Shown here: positions 1-6,063 of the stretch, in pieces
How positions within the stretch are numbered: the first letter of the stretch is position 1
Layout: every line of letters begins with the position of its first letter
Source of the DNA: Clostridiales bacterium
Lineage (GTDB): Bacteria > Bacillota > Clostridia > Saccharofermentanales > UBA5734
Length of the DNA stretch: 15,508 nucleotides
Reading direction: 5' to 3'
Assembly: GCA_007135995.1 (NCBI GenBank)
Contig: SLHU01000381.1
Span: forward strand, 1 to 15,508
Position numbers and translations under genes: made by a program
The notes under the pieces: generated by a model
Database searches by the model: none
Told to the model about the DNA's origin: nothing
Seen by the model: only the letters and a program-made list of their open reading frames with translations

Positions 1-574
1 CAAGGTGCTCGACTGGAACAGGATTTCGACGTTTAACCTGGATGAATACGTTGGCCTGCCAGGTGATCATGAGCAAAGCTATAAAACGTTTATGAACAAA
101 AAATTATTCAGTCATGTCAATATCCGGCCTGAAGCGATTCACATACCTGACGGCATGGCAGAGGACCCGGACGCAGAGTGTCTGGCCTATGAACGCAAGA
201 TAAAAGCAGCCGGAGGTATTGATCTTCAGCTGCTGGGCATCGGCCGCAATGGCCATATCGGGTTTAATGAACCATCGGATGTCTTTGAACCGCTGACACA
301 TTGTGCTGATCTGACAGAAGATACAATTGCAGCGAACGCGCGGTTTTTCAGTAAGCCGTCAAGTGTGCCTCGCCGGGCGGTCAGCATGGGCATTGGCACC
401 ATTATGCAGGCCTGGCAGATTGTTCTGATCGCGACGGGTTCAGATAAAGCCAGAGCAGTTGCGGCAATGGTGCAAGGTGCGATAGACCCGAAGTGTCCGG
501 CTTCTATTTTGCAGACACACCCGCGGGTCACTGTTCTGCTTGACAGAGCTGCTTCTGTTGCCTTGTCAAGATAA
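1..574 (+). CDS. nagB: Glucosamine-6-phosphate deaminase, 5'-truncated by the window edge
   Basis: Converts glucosamine-6-phosphate to fructose-6-phosphate and ammonia, feeding amino sugars into glycolysis in the cytoplasm. About 190 C-terminal residues are visible; the usual protein is about 240-270, so roughly 50-60 N-terminal residues lie upstream. The frame is open to the first bases of the window, so the GTG at position 5 is probably an internal valine. Family motifs are visible: the FNLDEYVGL segment near the start, with the active-site aspartate, and the GRNGHIGFNEP segment, with the catalytic histidine and the glutamate of the His-Glu pair. The SRFF-equivalent ARFFS and the C-terminal hydrophobic strand followed by a conserved Leu-Gln-x-His-Pro (LQTHP) are also present. 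It ends at TAA 572-574, followed by two hairpins, and converges on apgM. The family assignment is firm; whether a nagA neighbour lies upstream cannot be seen. Confidence 0.95.
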   Translation, partial: KVLDWNRISTFNLDEYVGLPGDHEQSYKTFMNKKLFSHVNIRPEAIHIPDGMAEDPDAECLAYERKIKAAGGIDLQLLGIGRNGHIGFNEPSDVFEPLTHCADLTEDTIAANARFFSKPSSVPRRAVSMGIGTIMQAWQIVLIATGSDKARAVAAMVQGAIDPKCPASILQTHPRVTVLLDRAASVALSR

Positions 575-586
575 GTTCCGCACACA

Positions 587-623
587 AAATGATCATACCC
601 AGGCATTATGGGTATGATCATTT
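587..623. terminator. Perfect 14-bp hairpin downstream of nagB
   Basis: The arms AAATGATCATACCC (587-600) and GGGTATGATCATTT (610-623) are perfectly complementary around a 9-nt loop. The stem begins 13 nt after the nagB stop. There is no run of T beyond the three in the stem, so as an intrinsic terminator it is weak. It lies between convergent genes and could act from either side or stabilise the 3' end. Confidence 0.6.
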
Positions 624-635
624 GAAAGTCAGCTG

Positions 636-685
636 AAATCTGAAAATGGCCGGCAGCTTGAAAAAGCCCGGCCATTTTCAGATTT
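636..685. terminator. Perfect 18-bp hairpin between convergent nagB and apgM
   Basis: Left arm 636-653 (AAATCTGAAAATGGCCGG) and right arm 668-685 are exactly complementary, with a 14-nt loop. The right arm overlaps the apgM stop codon (684-686). Read from the apgM side (minus strand), the stem ends in ...CAGATTT. Read from the nagB side it ends in CAGATTTATTTAAA. It is probably a bidirectional terminator. Its arm sequence recurs at 1930-1945, next to the apgM ribosome binding site. Confidence 0.7.
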
Positions 686-1916
686 ATTTAAATCCGCGCC
701 TGATCATTAGCTCAATGAGTGTATGGCCTTGATCCAGACGATAACCAGTCTGTTCGCAGCTCAGTTCATCGTACGCGGCGGCAGGCAGATGGTCGCGCCT
801 GTCACTGCTATAGATGGCAAAGGGGACCGGGTCGCTGGTATGTGTTCGCAGGGTCAGCGGTGTGGGATGGTCCGGCAGCAGCAGCAGCCGGTAGTCTTCA
901 CCTGTTTCCTGCCGCTGTCTTTCAAGGTACTCCCAGACTGGTCCGACAATATGCTGGTCGATCAGCTCAATTGATTTGACTTTATTCTCAACTTCTGCCC
1001 GATGGCCACATTCATCGGGTGCTTCAACGTGGAGATAAACATAATCCTGACCACGGCTGAACTCATGAATGGCAGCCTCCGCTTTGCCCTCGAAATTTGT
1101 GTGAATATTACCTGTTGCCCCGGGCACATCCACAACGTGCAGCCCGGCGCATATGCCAAGGCCATTCACCAGATCAACGGCAGATATCACCGAACCTTTA
1201 ATCTGATAGCGGTCAGCCAGCACCGGCAGCTGCGGGAGCGTGCCCTGTCCCCAGATCCAGGCTGTGTTCGCCGGCTTGAGATATCTTCGCACCCGTGCCT
1301 TGTTCACAGGATGCTCAGCAAGAAAGCGGCTGCTTTCTTTCATCATGTTCAAGAGCCGATCCGCGCCGGCACCTGTCGGCAGATAGTCGCCAATCTGCCG
1401 GGTCAGGATATCATGCGGCGGCACCAGTCCGCTTTCAAGCGGTCCTTTTTTCCAGACCATGCAGTGCCGGTAGCTTTTGCCGGGATAAAAACGAATTTCA
1501 TCGTCCGCGAAGGCGGTGTTCAGCTGTTCAATCAGCCGTGCGGCTTCATCACTGCCAATTTCATCTGAAGAATAATCGAGCATCACACGATCGGAAAAAC
1601 AATCTGCTTCTGAAAGCGTTACCAGATTACAGCGAAAGGCAATATCTCCTGGCTGCAGGTCAATAGACATACTGATCGCTTCCAGCGGTGAACGGCCAGT
1701 ATAATAAACTTTCGGATCATAGCCCATAACAGCCATATTCGCTGTATCACTTCCAGGTGCCAGTCCCGCCGGCACTGTACTGACAAGTCCGGCCAGACCG
1801 CTTCTGGCGATTCTGTCCATATGCGGCTTGTCGGCAACCATCAAAGGCGTCTGTCCATTCAGTTGCGGAACAGGCAGATCTGCCATGCCATCACCAAGAA
1901 AAATAATATATTTCAC
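684..1916 (-). CDS. apgM: Cofactor-independent phosphoglycerate mutase, archaeal/clostridial type
   Basis: Predicted to interconvert 3- and 2-phosphoglycerate in glycolysis; alkaline-phosphatase superfamily, Mn-dependent, cytoplasmic. The GTG start at 1914-1916 was chosen because AGGAGG lies 7 nt upstream and the product then begins with the family N-terminus VKYIIFLGDGMAD, giving 410 residues, the usual length. A longer reading to 1967 adds 17 residues without family character. Visible motifs are the N-terminal metal-binding GDGMAD, the presumed nucleophile serine in GSDTANMAVMGYDP, EAPDECGHR with metal ligands, and LLLPDHPTPLTLRTHTSDPVPF near the C-terminus. This clostridial subgroup has also been proposed to be a homoserine kinase (ThrB-like role) when next to threonine genes. 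None are seen here, so mutase is favoured, but the alternative stays open. It is the last gene of the minus-strand block, 83 bp after a hairpin terminator, and may have its own promoter. Confidence 0.88.
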   Translation of the reverse strand: MKYIIFLGDGMADLPVPQLNGQTPLMVADKPHMDRIARSGLAGLVSTVPAGLAPGSDTANMAVMGYDPKVYYTGRSPLEAISMSIDLQPGDIAFRCNLVTLSEADCFSDRVMLDYSSDEIGSDEAARLIEQLNTAFADDEIRFYPGKSYRHCMVWKKGPLESGLVPPHDILTRQIGDYLPTGAGADRLLNMMKESSRFLAEHPVNKARVRRYLKPANTAWIWGQGTLPQLPVLADRYQIKGSVISAVDLVNGLGICAGLHVVDVPGATGNIHTNFEGKAEAAIHEFSRGQDYVYLHVEAPDECGHRAEVENKVKSIELIDQHIVGPVWEYLERQRQETGEDYRLLLLPDHPTPLTLRTHTSDPVPFAIYSSDRRDHLPAAAYDELSCEQTGYRLDQGHTLIELMIRRGFK

Positions 1917-1929
1917 ACAGAAGCCTCCT

Positions 1930-1945
1930 AAATCTAAATGGCCGG
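1930..1945 (-). repeat. Copy of the apgM terminator arm beside the apgM ribosome binding site
   Basis: AAATCTAAATGGCCGG (+ strand) matches terminator arm AAATCTGAAAATGGCCGG at 636-653 except for a 2-nt gap. In the apgM transcript it reads CCGGCCATTTAGATTT and is followed directly by AGGAGG. It is therefore complementary to one arm of the 3' hairpin of the same mRNA. Confidence 0.6.
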
Positions 1946-1983
1946 AGCGTCTGCGCAATAACGACAACGTCTCCTGGCAGGTG

Positions 1984-2033
1984 TTTAAAAGTTAATAAAG
2001 CCTCTTGGCGTTACTGTCGTAATACCAAGAGGC
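1984..2033 (-). terminator. Terminator after the decarboxylase beta subunit gene
   Basis: Arms at 2000-2014 and 2019-2033 (GCCTCTTGGCGTTAC and GTAATACCAAGAGGC) form a 15-bp stem with two central mismatched or wobble positions and a 4-nt loop. On the minus strand it is followed by CTTTATTAACTTTTAAA, an AU-rich tail without a clean U-run. It lies 38 bp past the beta-subunit stop and probably separates or partially attenuates read-through into apgM. Confidence 0.7.
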
Positions 2034-2071
2034 AGAAAATACTGTTAAGTGACGATGCAGGTTGCTATCGC

Positions 2072-3295
2072 TTAGCGAAGCAGTGCGAGGAGTATGCCGG
2101 CAGCAACTGCTGACCCGATCACACCAGCAACATTAGGTCCCATGGCATGCATCAGCAGGAAATTGCTCGGGTTTTCATCTGAACCGACTTTCTGAGAGAC
2201 ACGGGCGGCCATCGGAACGGCTGAAACACCTGCGGAACCAATCAGCGGATTGACCTTGCCGCCGGACAGGCGATACATCAGTTTACCAAGCAGGACGCCG
2301 GCTGCTGTACCAAATCCAAAGGCAATAACGCCAAGTCCTATGATCAGAAGCGTTCTGGAAGTCAGGAAGCTGCTGGCAGTCGCCGTCGCTCCGACTGAAA
2401 CACCAAGGAAAATGGTCACAATATTCAGCAGTTCGTTGCCGGCTGTTTTCACCAGTCGCTCGCAGACTTTACTTTCTCTCAAAAGGTTGCCCAGCATCAG
2501 CATGCCGACCAGGGTCAGCGCATCCGGAATGATCAAGGCGACCAGGATGGTCACAGCAATCGGGAAAATGATTTTTTCAGTACTGCTGACCGGCCGCAGC
2601 TGCTCCATGACAACGCCTCTTTCTTTTTTAGTTGTCAGAGCGCGCATAATGGGCGGCTGGATAACGGGTACCAGGGCCATATAGGCATAAGCCGCAACCG
2701 CAACTGCGCCAAGCAGATGAGGTGCCAGTGTCTTGGTGACAAAAATGGCTGTGGGACCATCAGCTCCGCCGATGATACCAATAGAAGCCGCTTCCCAGGG
2801 TGTGAAGCCAAGCAGCAGCGCACCAATGAAAGCGACAAAAATACCAATCTGAGCGGCAGCACCCAGCAGCAGTGACCGCGGGTTGGCAAGCAGCGGACCA
2901 AAGTCAGTAAGTGCGCCGATACCAAGGAAAATCAGCGGCGGATAGATCCCGAGCTTGATGCCAAGATAAATGTAGTCAAGCAGACCGCCTTCATTAAGTA
3001 CTTCGCGATAGGCAAAAATCGTGTTTTCCGGATACCCCAGCGATGTGATAAAATCCGGGTCATAAAAATTCATGTTGATGATACCGGCCATCGGCATATT
3101 CGTCAGAATCATACCGAATGCGATCGGCAGCAGCAGCAGCGGCTCAAATTTCTTGACAATGGCCAGATACAGCAGCACAAAGGCAATCAGAATCATGCCT
3201 ATCTGGCTCAGCTGTATATTAGTGAAACCGGAACCTTGCCAGAGCCGGTTGATGGTTTCGCTAAAAGCGTTAAAAAAATCGACAATACTATTCAA
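2072..3295 (-). CDS. Sodium ion-translocating decarboxylase beta subunit (OadB/GcdB/MmdB family)
   Basis: Integral membrane subunit that decarboxylates carboxybiotin and couples this to Na+ export. It serves oxaloacetate, methylmalonyl-CoA or glutaconyl-CoA decarboxylases; the substrate cannot be told from beta. About 407 residues with roughly ten hydrophobic segments. Signature stretches are [47 protein letters not shown] with the conserved membrane aspartate (about residue 179), [13 protein letters not shown], and the C-terminal [18 protein letters not shown] and [14 protein letters not shown]. The start is set at TTG (3293-3295), 7 nt after GGAGGG (3302-3307). The ATG at 3308-3310 would place that Shine-Dalgarno inside the gene and has only a poorly placed AGGG of its own; it remains possible and adds five residues. 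It follows the gamma gene by 23 bp and shares its transcript. No alpha or biotin-carrier gene is nearby. Confidence 0.93.
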   Translation of the reverse strand: MNSIVDFFNAFSETINRLWQGSGFTNIQLSQIGMILIAFVLLYLAIVKKFEPLLLLPIAFGMILTNMPMAGIINMNFYDPDFITSLGYPENTIFAYREVLNEGGLLDYIYLGIKLGIYPPLIFLGIGALTDFGPLLANPRSLLLGAAAQIGIFVAFIGALLLGFTPWEAASIGIIGGADGPTAIFVTKTLAPHLLGAVAVAAYAYMALVPVIQPPIMRALTTKKERGVVMEQLRPVSSTEKIIFPIAVTILVALIIPDALTLVGMLMLGNLLRESKVCERLVKTAGNELLNIVTIFLGVSVGATATASSFLTSRTLLIIGLGVIAFGFGTAAGVLLGKLMYRLSGGKVNPLIGSAGVSAVPMAARVSQKVGSDENPSNFLLMHAMGPNVAGVIGSAVAAGILLALLR

Positions 3296-3318
3296 AACAA
3301 ATCCCTCCATGCACCCTG

Positions 3319-3717
3319 TCAGACTCTGCGAATCCGGCGAATTTTAAAGCCGGCCGACGGCTGGCTTGAATCAGATAGAGCAAGACTGACCGCGGCTGTG
3401 ATGACGGCGATCAGGGCGCCGTCAGTTTCTGAAGCACGCTCTGAAGCTGATGCTCCAGGCTCAGCAGAACTGCCGGCCGGCTCAACAGCAGCTTTTTCAG
3501 CAGCTGCTTCAGGCTGCCTTTTTGGAGCTGTTGTTTCTTTACCCCCGGGTTTGCCATTGATCAGACGCGACATCAGGCTAACCACAACGGTGAGCAGTGT
3601 CAGAACAAAAACAACAATGACGATTCCCACCACTGTCATTGTAATACTCAGAAAGGCGCGCTCACCAATCGTGGAATACTGTTCTGCCCAGTTTCCGGCA
3701 TTCAATACAGATATCAT
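3319..3717 (-). CDS. Sodium pump decarboxylase gamma subunit (OadG family)
   Basis: Small membrane-anchored subunit that assembles the alpha/beta decarboxylase complex. 132 residues from ATG 3715-3717, chosen because AGGAGG stands 6 nt upstream; a reading from 3783 adds 22 residues lacking family character. Layout: a single transmembrane segment at about residues 22-48 ([20 protein letters not shown]), a flexible Ala/Pro/Glu-rich linker at about 55-100, then a C-terminal block [12 protein letters not shown] ending in a basic KIRRIRRV tail. This order is typical of OadG proteins. Sequence identity in this family is low, so the call rests on architecture plus position directly before the beta subunit. 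It is the first gene of the minus-strand transcript. The Ala/Pro linker here is not itself a biotinyl domain (no AMKM motif). Confidence 0.82.
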   Translation of the reverse strand: MISVLNAGNWAEQYSTIGERAFLSITMTVVGIVIVVFVLTLLTVVVSLMSRLINGKPGGKETTAPKRQPEAAAEKAAVEPAGSSAEPGASASERASETDGALIAVITAAVSLALSDSSQPSAGFKIRRIRRV

Positions 3718-3955
3718 ATATAACCTCCTGCTCAGCATGAAGCTGGATCTTAGCGGCTTGCCTGGAAAGGAAAAATCAGACATCAGATTTAGTCAGTTGG
3801 TGTCTGATAAGCTTCCGGGCCAAAAATAGCCATCTATAGTTTAACCTAAGCTTTAGCAACGTGCAATGACTTCCTTGACGAATACTTGCAAAAAACAGGC
3901 GGGGTTGTTAAATTTGTACATATGTCATATATCTCGGCAACAGGAGATCAAAATT
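3718..3955. other. Divergent intergenic region between gamma subunit and ATPase genes
   Basis: 238 bp without a credible gene. It must hold the promoters for both directions. Possible + strand elements are TTGTTA, 17 bp, TATATC in the ~3905-3935 stretch. On the minus strand TTGCTA with TATAGA at 15 bp is visible near 3835-3856. Neither is close to consensus, so I do not assign promoters. An inverted repeat is listed separately. Confidence 0.5.
3769..3816. repeat. Inverted repeat in the leader of the gamma/beta subunit transcript
   Basis: ATCAGACA (3775-3782) and TGTCTGAT (3801-3808) are perfect inverted copies 18 nt apart. Outside an internal loop they are extended by GGAA (3769-3772) and TTCC (3813-3816). 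It lies 52-99 nt upstream of the gamma start. It could be an operator or an mRNA hairpin; there is no U-tract. Confidence 0.45.
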
Positions 3956-4666
3956 GTGAATCAATCTTTCCAGTTTCATGATAAACATAAAATATCAGTG
4001 TTCATCGGTGCCTATGGCAGCGGTAAATCTGAAGTCAGCGCAAACTTTTCTGTCTGGCTTGCCCAGTCAGGGTATCGTGTCACGCTTTGTGATCTTGATA
4101 TCATCAACCCGTATTTCCGGACCTCTGATGCCGCCGCGGCGCTTTCTGCTGAGGGTGTCAGCATGGTCAGCCCGCAGTTCGCCGGCACCAATGCGGATGT
4201 GCCGGCACTGCCCGGCGGCCTGCTGTCTGTTTTTGATCAGAAAGATCTGTATGGTGTGTTCGACATCGGCGGTGAAGACCTCGGCGCCAGAGCCGTCGCA
4301 ACGGTCAGGCCGCGGCTGGCGGCGGCGGACCACGCTATTTACATGGTGGTGAATGTGAACCGTCCCTGCACGGACACCGCTGCGCGGATTGTCCGGCAGG
4401 CGTACGTGCTTGAAAAAACAACCGGCCTGCCCATCAGCGGGCTTGTCCAGAACACCAATCTGCTGGAATACAGTCAAAGCGAATCGATTGATTATTCTGA
4501 TGAAACGATTGAACAAGCCGCCCGGCAGCTATCGCTGCCCGTTTCTTTTGCCGCTGCATTACCGGAAGCGGTTCCGCCCGCCTGGTCTGCCAAAAGCTGG
4601 CCTGTCCTTAGGTTAAAACGCTTCATCCGCTATCCAGGTCAGGCATCATCCGCAAAACAGCCTTGA
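3956..4666 (+). CDS. P-loop ATP-binding protein of unknown role, upstream of the VOR operon
   Basis: 236-residue cytoplasmic P-loop NTPase. A Walker A motif GAYGSGKS lies at residues 18-25, followed by DLDIINPYFRTSD (about 60-72), resembling the switch/Walker A' region of SIMIBI-class ATPases (MinD/ParA/CobQ-like), and DIGGEDLGARA (about 102-112), a likely Walker B with conserved glycines. A later VVNVNRP strand and GLVQNTN could contribute the base-recognition loop. The GTG start at 3956 was chosen because AGGAG stands 9 nt upstream; the upstream extension to 3866 reads as non-coding. The strand and the position just before a 2-oxoacid:ferredoxin oxidoreductase suggest a link, for example cofactor or cluster handling, but that is inference. 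The VOR promoter overlaps its stop codon, so the two units can be transcribed separately. I do not recognise a named family. Confidence 0.85.
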   Translation: MNQSFQFHDKHKISVFIGAYGSGKSEVSANFSVWLAQSGYRVTLCDLDIINPYFRTSDAAAALSAEGVSMVSPQFAGTNADVPALPGGLLSVFDQKDLYGVFDIGGEDLGARAVATVRPRLAAADHAIYMVVNVNRPCTDTAARIVRQAYVLEKTTGLPISGLVQNTNLLEYSQSESIDYSDETIEQAARQLSLPVSFAAALPEAVPPAWSAKSWPVLRLKRFIRYPGQASSAKQP

Positions 4667-4690
4667 CGGCCGTTCTGTATCCATTATAAT
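4663..4690 (+). promoter_or_regulatory. Sigma-A promoter for the 2-oxoacid:ferredoxin oxidoreductase operon
   Basis: TTGACG (4663-4668) and a perfect TATAAT (4685-4690) are 16 bp apart. The -35 overlaps the TGA stop of the ATPase gene (4664-4666). Transcription would start near 4697, at the first tandem repeat, giving a leader of about 84 nt. Confidence 0.8.
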
Positions 4691-4722
4691 AATTGAGATA
4701 TCTGTTTTGCCAGCGAGGTATA

Positions 4723-4755
4723 ATGAGATATCCGTTTTGCCGGCAAGATAGATGA
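4723..4755 (+). CDS. Candidate 10-codon leader reading frame in the VOR leader
   Basis: ATG AGA TAT CCG ... TGA would encode MRYPFCRQDR. A GAGG (4715-4718) sits 4 nt upstream, a slightly short spacing. Its TGA overlaps the ATG of the next mini-frame by the ATGA arrangement typical of translational coupling. It may be only a by-product of the repeats; translation is unproven. Confidence 0.25.
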   Translation: MRYPFCRQDR

Positions 4756-4778
4756 GATACCTGTTTTCAGGGAGGTAG
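4752..4778 (+). CDS. Second candidate leader reading frame, ending 2 nt before the ferredoxin gene
   Basis: ATG AGA TAC CTG ... TAG would encode MRYLFSGR, starting like the previous frame. Its end runs through the ferredoxin Shine-Dalgarno, so ribosomes translating it would affect initiation at 4781. Its own ribosome binding site (AAGATAG) is weak, so coupling would be needed. Speculative. Confidence 0.22.
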   Translation: MRYLFSGR

Positions 4779-4780
4779 AT

Positions 4781-4987
4781 ATGTCCAGAGTAGAATTTGA
4801 TGATGACCGCTGCAAGGGATGCTGTCTTTGTGTATCGGTCTGCCCGAAAAAAATAATCGCGCTTCATAAAGATAAGCTGAATCAGAAGGGTTTTCATCCT
4901 GCAGGTGTAGAAGAAATGGATAAATGTACAGGCTGCAGATTCTGTGCGTTTATATGTCCGGACAATGTGATTGAAGTGTATAAGTAG
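4781..4987 (+). CDS. 2[4Fe-4S] ferredoxin, delta subunit of 2-oxoacid:ferredoxin oxidoreductase
   Basis: 68-residue electron-transfer subunit that passes electrons from the TPP-bearing subunit to free ferredoxin. Two cluster-binding motifs are visible: CKGCCLCVSVCP (about residues 11-22) and CTGCRFCAFICP (about 47-58), both CxxCxxCxxxCP, with one extra cysteine in the first. The compact length matches the separate delta subunit of four-subunit KOR/VOR/POR enzymes. The start ATG is 5 nt after GGAGG. The TAG stop (4985-4987) overlaps the AGGAGG of the alpha subunit gene, indicating tight co-translation. First gene of the operon, directly after the tandem-repeat leader. Confidence 0.93.
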   Translation: MSRVEFDDDRCKGCCLCVSVCPKKIIALHKDKLNQKGFHPAGVEEMDKCTGCRFCAFICPDNVIEVYK

Positions 4988-4996
4988 GAGGACAGG

Positions 4997-6061
4997 ATGA
5001 GCAGCCGCGTGTTAATGAAGGGTAATGAAGTGATTGCAGAAGCAGCGATCCGGGCCGGATGCCGCCACTATTTTGGCTATCCGATTACCCCGCAGACCGA
5101 AATTATGAACTATATGGCCCGCCGGATGAAAGATGTAGACGGCACCATGGTTCAGGCCGAAAGCGAAATTGCCGCGATCAATATGGTATACGGAGCTGCC
5201 GCTGCCGGTGCCAGGGTGATGACTACCAGTTCAAGCCCGGGGATCAGCCTGAAACAGGAAGGTTTTTCCTATATTGCCGGTGCTGAGCTGCCGGCGGTTG
5301 TAGTGAATATTGTACGCTGCGGCCCCGGACTTGGCGGCATTCTTCCGGCGCAGGGTGACTATTTCCAGGCAACGAAAGGCGGCGGGCACGGTGACTATAA
5401 AAATATCGTGCTGGCACCCGCCAGCGTTCAGGAGCTATATGAGCTGACAGTTGAAGCGTTCAACCTGGCAGACAAATACCGCATGCTTGTCATGATTCTG
5501 GGAGACGGCACACTGGGACAGATGATGGAACCCGTATCCTACCGGGATGCAGAGCAAATAGAGACAGTCGAAAAACCCTGGCATGTATGCGGTACGAAAG
5601 ACAAGCGCCAGCATCGGACGGTACAATCCATTTATATTGATCCGGATGATCTTGAAGCACTCAATGATAAGCTGCAGGCAAAATACCGTACCGTTGAAAA
5701 GCAGGACACCATGGTGGAGATGATCGGCTGTGAAGATGCCGAGATTATCATCACCGCATTCGGCACCAGCAGCCGCATCAGCCGAAACGTGCTGCGGCTG
5801 GCTGATGACCTGGGCATCAAAGTGGGGATGATCAGACCGATCACCTTGTGGCCATTTCCAAGCGAGGCGATCATGGAAGCTGCCGCAGCTGATTCTGTCA
5901 AGTCGTTTTTAGACATTGAACTGAACGCCGGCCAGATGCTCGAGGATGTCCGGCTGGCGGTTAATGGCCGCAAGCCCGTTCATTTTCTGGGCCGAACCGG
6001 CGGTAATCTGCCGACTCAGAAGGAGATCATTGAAAAAATCAGGACAATTGCAGGGAGATAA
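4997..6061 (+). CDS. vorB: 3-methyl-2-oxobutanoate (2-ketoisovalerate):ferredoxin oxidoreductase alpha subunit
   Basis: Alpha subunit (354 residues) of a CoA- and ferredoxin-dependent 2-oxoacid oxidoreductase: 2-oxoacid + CoA + oxidised ferredoxin gives acyl-CoA + CO2 + reduced ferredoxin. The N-terminal pyrimidine-binding domain shows GNEVIAEAAIRAGCRHYFGYPITPQTEI. A second stretch, TTSSSPGISLKQEGFSYIAGAELPAVVVNI, carries the conserved serine-glycine turn. A GPGLGG loop and a C-terminal domain with IITAFGTSSRISRNVL and GMIRPITLWPFP follow. The fold and length match VorB proteins of clostridia and methanogens. The branched-chain preference is taken from that subfamily resemblance; a 2-oxoglutarate or broad 2-oxoacid specificity is possible. 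AGGAGG lies 5 nt before the ATG. Confidence 0.9.
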   Translation: MSSRVLMKGNEVIAEAAIRAGCRHYFGYPITPQTEIMNYMARRMKDVDGTMVQAESEIAAINMVYGAAAAGARVMTTSSSPGISLKQEGFSYIAGAELPAVVVNIVRCGPGLGGILPAQGDYFQATKGGGHGDYKNIVLAPASVQELYELTVEAFNLADKYRMLVMILGDGTLGQMMEPVSYRDAEQIETVEKPWHVCGTKDKRQHRTVQSIYIDPDDLEALNDKLQAKYRTVEKQDTMVEMIGCEDAEIIITAFGTSSRISRNVLRLADDLGIKVGMIRPITLWPFPSEAIMEAAAADSVKSFLDIELNAGQMLEDVRLAVNGRKPVHFLGRTGGNLPTQKEIIEKIRTIAGR

Positions 6062-6063
6062 TC

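Larger units (their letters stand above)
4695..4780 (+). repeat. Three degenerate ~30-bp tandem repeats forming the VOR operon leader
   Basis: Copies run 4695-4724 (30 nt), 4725-4753 (29 nt) and 4754-4780 (27 nt). Each begins GAGATAYCYGTTTT and ends in a purine-rich GAGGTATAAT, CAAGATAGAT or GGAGGTAGAT. The last copy supplies the real Shine-Dalgarno (GGAGG 4771-4775) of the ferredoxin gene, whose ATG follows immediately. The second copy contains the palindrome TTGCCGGCAA (4737-4746). Confidence 0.8.

Noticed and set aside
226..675. 149-codon minus-strand frame opposite nagB
   Set aside because: It is antisense to a clear conserved gene and crosses both hairpins, with no ribosome binding site or protein-family character.
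1002..1568. 188-codon + strand frame opposite apgM
   Set aside because: It lies wholly antisense to apgM, which has firm family motifs. Such mirror frames are common at this base composition.
3840..4617. 11-bp inverted repeat (TTTAACCTAAG at 3840-3850, CTTAGGTTAAA at 4607-4617) flanking the ATPase gene, as if marking a mobile unit
   Set aside because: An 11-bp inverted match is expected many times by chance in 15 kb. There is no transposase, no target duplication, and the second copy is inside the coding sequence.
4695..4780. CRISPR-like array
   Set aside because: The repeats abut without spacers, differ between copies, and no cas gene is present.
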